Positions 12,501 through 24,500 of a stretch of 64,000 bases of DNA are shown piece by piece. Under the pieces are notes generated by a model. It was not told where the DNA came from. It saw only the letters and a program-made list of their open reading frames with translations, and searched no databases. Numbering within the stretch: the stretch's first letter is position 1; each line of letters starts with the position of its first letter. The DNA is from Reticulitermes speratus (lineage: Eukaryota > Arthropoda > Insecta > Blattodea > Rhinotermitidae): positions 42,383,980 through 42,447,979 of the forward strand of contig JAJKFL010000042.1 in NCBI GenBank assembly GCA_021186555.1. The letters run 5' to 3'. The translations under genes were made by a program, and so were the position numbers.

Positions 12501-15500
12501 AAAATTCATAACATATAATAACAAAACTATGTACATAGTGTCACATCCTAACCTCAATAAGGACAAGTTCTCAATAATGTACAGTAACAAAACCAACCTC
12601 TGCTCCAGAGTAACCCTTAGTTCTGTTCACCAGTTCATCAATATTCACATCAGAAGCTACTGGCATCTTACGAAGCTGCATTTCCAAGATCTCCTGGCGA
12701 GTATTGGCATCTGGTAATGGTACATAAACTATACGGTCCAACCTGCCTGGGCGTAGCAGTGCCTGTAATGAATAGTACAATAGTGCCAGCTAAAACATTT
12801 TTGACATGGTAAATTGAGGGTGTGCAGGCACAAATCTATTTCTGTCACATCTAATTGTAGCAAACCAACAGATGCTATTAAAACACTAAATTTCCCTTTG
12901 TCTGTTTCTTACATAATCACTTCTGACCTGCACCATAATGGCATAGCCCTGCATTAAACAAGTATCAGCCATCTTGGGTCTCTAATGCTGTGTTAATGAA
13001 TTGTAAATTGTACAAGTGTGAATGACCAAATGAACAAGTATCCAACACAAGGGGCTCAATAAACCAGTGATATCACTGTGCAACGAGACAAAGTTCTTGT
13101 TCACACTAATGTCAGTGCCTCTCAAGTTCACACTGAAACTACATACCGTGATAAGCTGTTACAGCATTTCCTTCCAAATGTATACTGAATGTGGCACCAC
13201 AGAACAAAAGTTAATCATCCAAAATATCCTTGCATTTTATATTTTTAGCAATTGTATTATTTTATGCACTTTTACACTTTTATGATAACTTCCACAAAAT
13301 GTTACTATATAAACACGTGACAACAAATATAGTTTTAAGAAGAAAAGTGTAACAAACATACAACAAATATTCTACAGTATTAAGTAGCTAAATATGGCTA
13401 TGTTTACACTGTGACATAATCACAAATAGCACTATAATGTAAGTTCTGATTGCTTTATAATAATACTGTCATACTAACTTTTCTGTGAGGCAGTAATACC
13501 ACATTTACTAAGTACATGGATTATGTTTATTTTGGACTACAGAAATTGAACACTATGAACAGGAAAATGTACAAACAATGCATGGTTATGCTATAATTTT
13601 AACATTATATAAGCATTCTAAATAACCTATTTATAACAGAAGCAAACAAAAGAGTCTAAACCATAAGGCTCAAAAATGTTTTGATATAAACTGATAACAT
13701 AAGTTTCTACACACATTCAAACCAAATCCATGTGAAAAAAAATAAGGCCTAACATACAAAAAGTCTTATACATGAAAACATACAATGCATGCATTATGAA
13801 CCTATATCTTCCAGCTATTATTCATACAAAAACTATGACTCCTCCATTTTATGTGACATTACTATGGTGCCTCGACATACCTTATCGATCCGATCTGGTC
13901 TATTAGTCGCACCAACCACCGTCACATTTCCCAGAGGTTCCACTCCATCTAGCTCTGTAAGCAACTGTGCTAAAACCCTTTCCTGAACATTACTAGCACC
14001 AGATCCTGAAGCCCCACTTCGTTCACCTCCCAGAGCATCCAGTTCATCAAAAAACACAATAGCTGGTGCAACTTGCCTGGCTTTACGAAACACCTCCCGA
14101 ACAGCCCTTTCTGATTCACCAACCCACTTGCTGAACAGCTCTGGGCCCTGGAAATTTAAATATTTCAACATGATGGCTGAAAATCATTCTTCCAATATGC
14201 TGGTGTCAACACTTGAGATCCAAGGAGATCAACAAAATATACCCATGTTTGAAGCATCATATGTCATGCTTTCAAGAAAATTATGTTCATAATACATCAT
14301 ATATGGTCTCACCATACACAGAAACATCATTACTGCCGTATATATCAATTTCGAACATTTCAAAACATGTATTCCTGTTAAATTAAGTTATAAACCAACT
14401 GATGCACACTAAAACCACTTTTTAAGTAGTTTTATTATAAAATTGTTAAAATTGTACCCCTACACGTGTTTCGATCCTAGGATCATCGTCAGGGGGGTTT
14501 TTTGCTAAAAGCTACAGTCACTTCAACACATGATTTAAAATATTCTATCTGCACTTTGAAACATAAGTTAAAATCTTGTAAAAAGATTCCCTAAAAGTTG
14601 TAAAATTATAAAAGCACTGTAGATGGTAGATTGTGGAACTGCTGGCGTGTGGTATTAAAAGCTGTAAAATAAACGATTTTGTAAGTAATATAGAATTTGT
14701 AAATATATTGGTTGCTAACAGTAATCATTATTGATTTTCTATTTAATGTATATGAATGACTTACCATATGAAATGTTTTTGCGTGGAGCGGAGTGTACTA
14801 CGTGTTGTGCGGTGAGGAGTACTACGGTGGAGTGTCTGGTTCGGGAGGTTGTGTGTAGGTCAGTATGGAAGGGGGGAGTTTGATAAGTTGGAACAGCGGG
14901 TTTATTTCCATTGCGTACTGCTCGTGGATCAATAACTGTTCCCTATGAAAAATTTGGATGTACATATTTTCGGTAATATTCATATGCCTGCCTTTCTTAC
15001 AGTTTTTTATTAAATTCAATGTATCCTGTATTGGGCCGTATTCATGTCGGTTGTTCAAAATACGGCTTTTAATACCACACGCCAGCAGTTCCACAATCTA
15101 CCATCTACAGTGCTTTTATAATTTTACAACTTTTAGCGAATCTTTTTACAAGATTTTAACTTATGTTTCAAAGTGCAGATAGAATATTTTAAATCATGTG
15201 TTGAAGTGACTGTAGCTTTTAGCAAAAAAACCCCCCTGACGATGATCCTAGGATCGAAACACGTGTAGGGGTACAATTTTAACAATTTTATAATAAAGCT
15301 ACTTAAAAAGTGGTTTTAGTGTGCATCAGTTGGTTTATAACTTAATTTAATATGACGAAGATGCACGGTGTCAACAGTGTGAAATGTATTCCTGTATTGA
15401 GATTCAAAACTTGTTAACAACTGCAATGGTTTGGCCACCAAAACAGGCTGGACAGAGCAAAGATAATGAGGACATCAGGATTCAAATTTTAAGGAAAGAG

Positions 15501-18500
15501 ACCTATGAGATGACCTAGAATAAGTTTTCTTCAGCCAGGTACCTGAAGAGATCAGGAAGAGAGGAAAGACCTGGCAAGACAAACAAAGAAGAGATTCTGA
15601 GAAGGTAAAAGAGATTTGAGGTATTTGTCTATTGACATCTATAAAATGAATACAATGCTGGCAAAATATAAAGAAAATATTTCAAATTCTCTGTTTACAA
15701 TAACATTTCATCTTTTCTAATCTTAAACACACACACACCATTTTCAACCCACACACACCAACTGTTGTAACATACCAGTCTGCCACTTCTACTTAATGTT
15801 CTGAAGGATGTTTGTATGAATTCAGTCTCACCAACTATCCTCAGCTACAATTTTTATGGTTTTCCTCCATTCCTCAAAGCAGATACTGGACCAGTCCAAC
15901 ACACAGACCACTTTCTCCTGCGTCCTTCCCAAAATCACTTTACTATTTACTTGACATTATGTAACAACTAACAGCACCATTAAATTCAGCAACAAAAATT
16001 TCAACACATGCTGCAGTGAAAGCAGACAAATGCCAGACTTCTCCAGCAAATGGCAAATTTCTTCTGAGAAACATTCCATTGGTCATAACTCATTTTTCTT
16101 TTTATCAACAATGGAATTTGGTGATGAATTTAAGCAGCAGTGTAAAATAAATTGAACTGAATCACTTTTACATTATTTCTGTAGCTACCTTTGAAACCAT
16201 GTTGATTTGCAGGGTGTTTTAAGATTACATTGTAAATTAACATCAATTATTCACACTGAAACAAGTTTCTGGAAAATGTTTAATCCAAAATTGTACATAA
16301 CAGTTATTTACCTAGTGATCTCTGGGTAAAACACCAGGACTCTCAGTCAGTGGTAGTGAGTAAGACCTTCAAGCAAATATGTCTGCAGAATTTTGTGCTC
16401 AGAAATTGAACCTCCACCTCTTCCAAATATAGAACTCTGAGAATGCAAAGAATAATGAATGACCCCTGGTTTGGAAGCCACATGAAGCTATAAGTTCCCA
16501 CTGCTATCATCATTTTTATCATCACTCTATCACTGGTGGTAGCAGAATCTGTCTCATGGGTGCCCCCACCTCAGCAATGGATTCTATATCCTTGCCTAGG
16601 TCAGCAGATATCAGAAAGATCCAAACTGACAATATATGGAAGAATTAGACAAACAACATAATTACCTTTATTGACAGGAAGTTCAGTTTACTCTCTGTAG
16701 CAAGAGCTTTTGCAATCATTGTTTTTGAACATCCTGGAGGTCCAAACATTAGAACACCTCGTGGAGGAGAAATTCCAAGTCGAGTGAAAGCTTCCGGGTG
16801 TTTCAATGGCCACTCCACAGCCTGACACAACTTCAGTTTCAGTTCATGTTGTCCACCAATGTCACTCCATCGTACCTATAAAAATATTTTACAATAGATT
16901 CTCAATTTTGCACTGGACTACACCAATGCAATGTGAACAGCAGGATACTAATGTGATGTGAACAGCAGGATACTGTTTGTGAGCAAAAGAGATACATATA
17001 AAAAACTTATAAAAAATAAACCCACATTCATGCACAGATACTAGAAAGATGGAATTAGTAAATGACAATCTCTCACTCTACAGATGTTTCCATCTCAGAG
17101 ATAAATTCCTTCACCAAATTCCAGGCAGCAAGAACCCAGAAAACACCAGGGAGAAAGACATCAATAGTGGGTACATTTTCTGAACATTCCTGTTACAAAC
17201 TTCACATACATTTGGCACCTCAATGAGGACTTCTCTCATGGCACTCGGTTTCACCTGAGTCATAGCCCAGAGAATATCTTCCGTCATTACGATAACTGAG
17301 TCACTGACAAATAAACCACCTCCTGCATTAGTCCTCTTAATGGCATGAATAGCTGCACGAGAGCAGAGTGATGCCAGGTCAGCCCCCACAAAACCATGAG
17401 CTGAATATGCCACAACCTTCAGCTCCTCTTCGGTTATTTTATGTGATGTTCTAGACAACAGTTTGTGCAGAATATCAAGCCGAGCATTGGGACTTGGTAC
17501 ACTGATCTCAATTTCTCGGTCCAGTCTGAAAAAAGTGAATTTCTTACAATTAACGTGTGTTAAGACTGGACAGAACAGGGAAAACAAGAAGAGCATTAAA
17601 ACTAAAACATAAGGGACAGAGGCATATGGATCAACTTCAAACAAGGTTTGCCCAGGTACTGGAACACATCAAAAGTGAGAAGAGAGTTGGCGTGAAATTC
17701 GAAAGACAGAACAGATTGGAGATTTTTATGTAGAAAGAGGAGGAGAAGTTAGCATTTGCCCAGTGTACCTGCCAGGTCGCCTCAGGGCTGGATCTATGGC
17801 ATCTGGTTTAGTGGTCGTTGCAATAACTAGAACAGCCTTCTTATCTTTTCCCTCAGTTGACAGTAAAGGATGATGTAATCCATCTAACAATGTAAGCATG
17901 GTTGACACCACCCGCTTATCCTGCTCAGAACCTCCACTCCCATCACTGCCTCGTCTGGGGCATAATGCATCAACCTGAAACAGTAAGTCATACCACTCTG
18001 CTACAGGCACATACATTTGCTGAACATACTGAAGTTGTCCAGTTTAACCTGTATTACTGACATCCCTTTGCAGAACAGATGTGAATACCTGCCATGAAGA
18101 CATGTCTTTACCTCAAAGACAAACGTAGAATTTAAACAATCTGCCACTATCTGAAGAAATTTATGCAAACCACTCTCCACCTATTACCTCTGTGGAGACA
18201 AGAAATTGTCTCTTCTCCACACCCATCCAGACTGGCCCTGAGGACCACCCAGCCTCCTGTACAATGGGTACTGGGGCTCTTTCCCAGGGATAAAGGGGCC
18301 AAGGCATGGTGTTGACCACCCACCTCCATCTAGCACTAAGGTTAAGAATGAGTAGAGCTCTACTCTACTCCCCTATGGGGAGACCTTTTACTCTCAATCT
18401 ATTGGAAAATTATTTGGATGAAGAAAGTGCCAAGTCAATTGATACAGAAAACGTATATGAAACCACACACTACAGGAAGACAAGAGTTTCATGTGGCTAC

Positions 18501-21500
18501 CACAGATACTAAAACAAGTTAAAAATCCCAGTAATGCATTGCTGGTTACTAATAAGTTCAATCTATACCTCATCCAACAAAATAATGCTGGGTGCCTGCC
18601 GTTCTGCAGTTCTGAACAACTGCCGCAGCCTGGCTTCTGTCTCACCCAGGAACTTGCTGTATATCTCTACACCACTCACTCTCACAACAGCTGCTTGACT
18701 TTCTGCAGCCACAGCCTCAGCCAACATTGTCTTTCCAGTTCCTGGAACTCCATACAGCAAGATGCCTCGAACTACAGGCAAACCTGCCAAATAAATGTCC
18801 TCTGTTATACCAAATTTTCAGGAAACACTTGGAATATGAGGAGAGGGAGGAGGAAGAGGACGAGGAGGAGGGAAGGGGGGGGGGGGGTGGAATATACATA
18901 CCCAGTATACCTATTCCTGCCAATCTGTCCTGGTGAAACAAATGAGATCCAAATCAAGAACCAGCAGATCAATTTCATACCAACTATGTACACTAAAACT
19001 TTCCTAAACCTGATTTCAAGCTATGCTCTCAAGAGATGAAAATAAAAATTCTACCAGGGCTTAAACCATTTGTAATATTCTGAAGAAATTGGAGAGAAAA
19101 AAAAACATAATACACTAAAATTTCAGCACATCAGATTATGAAAACCTATCTACCAGTATTGCCAAAATGCATACTTGACAATAATGTTATACATTATCAC
19201 AATCTATTCCACCTGTTTAACACACAATATGATTTTTCAATCTTCTACCTTCACAGCAACACACACACACTAGTATTATTTACATACTCATTTAAGAACT
19301 GTATGTCATTCAACTGGAATTTAAATTAGGCTCCAGTTGTACATATACACACATTATATACCACATTTCTCACCTCACAATATGCTACAAGTAATAAGCA
19401 CCCTACAATTAGCCAGGCATTTTTGCAGATTTAACATCCTAACGCCTTCTGGTGTTAAGGAGCAGAATGATTTTGGGGACATTTTCAGGGGGAAAAAAAG
19501 CATCTTATGAGGCAAGAAATATGGTAAATATACTGCCGTCCAATAAAGTGGTGTTGTTTCAAGCCTCTTCCCATCTAGGCAAGGGTATCCACTTTTGAGG
19601 TGGCAGAATCCATGAGACAGTGTTACCACAGTGACAGAATATCCATGTAAGAGATGGCTGGTTTAGGAGACCTACAGATTAATGCTGACTACAAACCAAA
19701 GTGGGAGGGATTCATCACGTTCTCAGAGTCTTATTATTGATGGTGATGACAGTTTGAATGTGTCAGCAGAAAAACCTGCATGCAGCTGAGTGGCGATCAA
19801 CCTCTGTCCTCTGTGAATTACAATCCACCATCTTATATTGAGGCCATAAGACCTCCCTACCAAAAATACAATAAATATGCCATATAGTGAAATTCAGGAG
19901 ATTCAATTCCTTTGACACTGTTGTGTGAAAGGTCTACTTCAAAACCAATACATACCTCGAACCAGAGGTGAACCCTTTAATGCGAGTTGGATAATTTCAC
20001 GAATTTCCTCAATTACATTCTGCAGTCCACCAACCAAAGCTAAACTGCAATTACTTTCATTCCGTGAAATTTCTTTCTGGTCCAGAGATCCAGCCGATTC
20101 AACATTCCACTTTGTTCCTTCCACAGTTCTATATAACAAATTCACTTCATCTTCATGACCACCATCTTGTGACAATTTTAGATTATGCAGTTCCTCAGTA
20201 AGCTGACCAGCAACTTCTGGCGACCTCTCATAATGATGTGACAAGCCTGAAAGTTAGATTAGCTGTTAACATATGCATTGAAGGAATGCCAAAGAACTGG
20301 ATAAGATATGGCCCTTAACAAAATTAATAATAAATAAAAATTAAAATTGTCTTTGATGTCTCAGATTTCTTGCCTTTTGATCAGTAGCACAGAAACCGGT
20401 CAGGCTCCCCCCCCCCCCCAAACTCGTGCCACTTGACACTGGGGGGGCCCGTGAGTCACGAAGATCAGGGTCCCCCTGTAAGTATTACAAAAGCTACTTC
20501 ACGATCTCAAAACAGGGATTCATGATACTGCATTTTATCAGAAGAATGGAATCCAATCCAAAAGAACACAAAACAAGCTTTAGTATTCTGTATGTTTGGG
20601 GGCCCCTAACCCACAGGGTCCCCCTTGACTGCAGGGACCCTATCTACACTACTGTTTTTGATGTTCCTTGTATTAGTCTATGTGACATAAAAAGGTAACT
20701 TCTACAATGGACAAACATATCCCCAACAACAAAATCAGAAGTTGAGCAAGTGCTGCAACAGAAAAATCACAATGTCAGCAGCCTTCTAACACAGGATAAG
20801 AAAGATAAAATACACAAACTTTATGGTTCCAACTCAGGCCTTTTTTTTTTAGTTCAGTTCAGTTCAGTTTATTTGCATTCCAATAAAATCCATATACAGG
20901 ATAACAATCCATTGGATATAGAAATTGTCATAATAGATACAAAGGAACAAATAAGAAATCATAGAATGAAGATATATATATACAAATAGGTACAAATCAG
21001 AATCACAAACAACACACAATTAACGTTCGTTTGAGTTTCAGTCATACAGCACACACATGATCCGACCAACAGCACAAAACCTCGGATACAAACATATGTA
21101 TAATCAACCAATATGTACAAAGCAAGACACAAATATAAACAAATGCAAATCATAACAATAAATGCAATAGTAAAAGGAGCCATGGGACAATATAACAAAG
21201 AGGTACACCAGAATGATATAAAGATAAATTTATCTATTATAATACTCTTCAAGTGTATAAAAGGAGTGTAAATATAAAAAGTGTTTTAAAGCAGTTTTGA
21301 ATTTCACAGGACTATTGAAGATATCTTTCATAGGACTATCATCCCCGCAGCAGATGCTCCGGATGCACCGCAGCCTTGAGGCGTCTTGTGCAACTCTGTG
21401 ATGAAGATGATTAGTTTTTTCGTTTTTCCGTGTAATGGAGCACCAGTGGAATGAAACTGACAGGGGAAAACCGAAGTACTCAGGGAAAAACCTGTCCCAG

Positions 21501-24500
21501 TGCCACTTTGTCCACCACAAATCCCACATGGACTGACCCCAGATCGAACCCCGGCCTCCACGGTGAGAGGCCGGCGACTAACTGCCTGAGCCATGGCATG
21601 GCCCAACTCAGGCCCTTACAAATATATCTAAAGGAAAGAGAAACAGCAACATAAAACTGAAGTGAAAATTTGCTCAACATCTGTAAAATCAATAAGCACA
21701 TTTGACATAATGCTTATGATATACTTTTCACACTGAATACATTCAGTATGAAGATAAAACAGGTAAAATTATCTACAAAACAAGATACTTAAGTGTTTGA
21801 AATATAGCAGGTTGAAAAGTCTTGTCCGTAATCCATGTGACTGCACATACAAATACAGCATACAAGAATTTTACATAAAGAAAGTACACCTTTTAATGTT
21901 GTCTCAAAGGGTAATTGTTGGTTACCTTACCAAGCTTTCTCTGTCAAATTCATCGCACCTTTAAATGGGTAGATTCGTTTCACGATGAACTTGAGATTCT
22001 GACCATAATGTTGCAGAAGCAGTCTGTCTCCTATTTTCAAGATTCTATTCCTGTGTTTTCCCTGCAGAAGTACAGCCAGGTCTGTGACAGGACTGTTCAT
22101 CTTTTCTGTCATCTGAACAGACACTGACCCAGCTGGCAAAGGCGGCTCACTCAGCTTCTTCACTGACACATGATCATCACAACTGCCACCCCAGTGCAAA
22201 TCCATTGCTGCAAAAGTTATTTCGTAGCAATGCATGACATGTTTTTAGGTCTGCTAAAAGTAACTTTCTGAAAATGATGTACCAATTTCATAATGGATTC
22301 ATGTGTTGTAGGAAGATACTACTACGTCGATAGGCAAGTGGTTCCAGTGACACAAGTGTCACATCTCAAAAGACTTGTATCCTCAGCACCACCATTGTGA
22401 GCACCTCATATCTTGCATAATTTCAAAATGCTGGTCCATCTGTCCACAAGTCAAAGTGCCCAAACTACCTGACATTTTGATCAAATTCAGGAGACTAATG
22501 TTAAATTCTGTCTAACATGCATGTGAGATAGTGTTATCATTATATGGCTAATATTTCATTATATAAGAGAACTAGGTATTTACCCACAAATCCTTAACAT
22601 TGGTATATAATGTCAGAACATCAACTACATCATTCATGTGTTCTACAAATTTTTCCCTAACAGACCTACAAGTCAGCATATATTTTCACAACCCTTTGGT
22701 GCCAGAATTAAATTCCTGATGTGATCTGCAGCAGACCAGAATTTAAATAGGGGCTGCAAAACAGCAGTCATAATTATACAACAATCAGCATTTTGAAAAT
22801 CACACTGTGCATTACAAATATAAACATTAGGCACCAAAGGATTTGTTGGTCAACTGACCAATGTCTAACCAGATCAACTGACTGGCTGACCAACAGTAGT
22901 GTTCAAAATTGCAGTCTTCTTATACGTGACACCATGTAGTTTGGTAGATGGGTATCAATGCTTCAGAAAACATGCCACCTCCATCCTCAACTGGAAAATG
23001 GAGACAGCAAGTTCACCTAAAATGTTAGTACCCATTTACCAAACTAGAAGGTGTCACAACTCACACCATAAACTGATACCACCACAAGAACCTAAAATCT
23101 TACAACTCTTGATGTAATAAAAATGACTACCAAAAGTAACATACCTGATCTGGTCAAGAGAACAGAAACAAGACTCTTCTCCAAAGTTGGCCATGCTATC
23201 TTGACAGTGGACACTCCTTGCACACTGACTACAACAGGTTCACCAATACTAATGTCACATAACTGCAGGGCAGATTGGGATAATAAAACCAAGTTGTCAC
23301 ATTCCAACTTTGGAACATTCTTCATCCCATCTGCAAAAATTGAATTACATTATCAAAGAATTACCTTTAAACTCTTGGCATATAATGTTTCATTCTACAG
23401 CATTACTAATTTTGAACACAGACACACACACACACACACACACAATGTTATCAGACAAAAAGAAAGACCCTTCTGAATTCTCTGGCTTACACTATTGCAA
23501 ATAATCATACAACTTTTCTCATACTTGGTACAACTCAATGGCAACTAGGATTTGGAGATTATCAATTTAATGGTCTAACTAACTAATTAACTCCATGGAG
23601 CAGAGTCCTTCTTGAGAAGCTAGCAGGTCCTCAGCTAGATAATTCCCCGCATTTTATGGAACTCGAAGGTTCATTACTGCATTCACAAGGGCCCGCCACC
23701 TGTCCCTATCCTGAGACATATCAATCCAGTCCATGCCCCCCCATCCCACTTCTTGAAGATCCATTTTAATATTTAATGGTCTTCATTTCATAATTTACTA
23801 AGGCCATTCAAAAATTAATGGCAACAATGATGCTGTGCAGCGCTCCTACCAATCTTGGGCATGTGTATATGCTGATTGAAAAGAGTGACTCTTGTTACAC
23901 ATGTCAGCCTCTCTGCGTGAATCTGCAACCTGTTTTAAGTGTCCCCAGAGATGTCAATCATCATATATCCCTTGTAGGAGCCCTAAACACATGTTCAGGA
24001 ATTATGAACAATGCTGCTTCATCAAAATCCAGGTGCAGGTGGATGAAATGCACAACATCATGAATGATTACTAGAAACTTGTGATGAAAAATTTCTGCCT
24101 TATCACATTGTTGCCAGATGGATGTGTCTTTGGAGGTGGGATGGAAAGTGGCAAACACAAACTGGGAGCCAACTGGACACTCACAGCAGCTGACAAGGTC
24201 CACATTACATGTCTGAGGATACTACTGGGAGCAAACTGATGGTATGGCACACAATAACTGATACATCAAGAAGGGACATTGCAGATGGTGCCAGACGCCT
24301 TCCACAAATCTGGAAAAGCATCTGCAATGTGGTAGGAGACTATATTTATGGTTTGTAAGGAGATAATTTCAAAAACTAAATTCTGTTCACTTTAGAACAG
24401 TGTTGCCATTAATTTTCAAATCACCCTTATATAACTTCTGCTTAACTACACACTGCACCCTTATTAAAACACAGGACAGACTGGAGGTATAACTCTCTGC

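Noticed and set aside
18491..19039. 182-codon plus-strand frame
   Set aside because: Largely antisense to AFG2A exon 5 and the adjacent polypurine tract.
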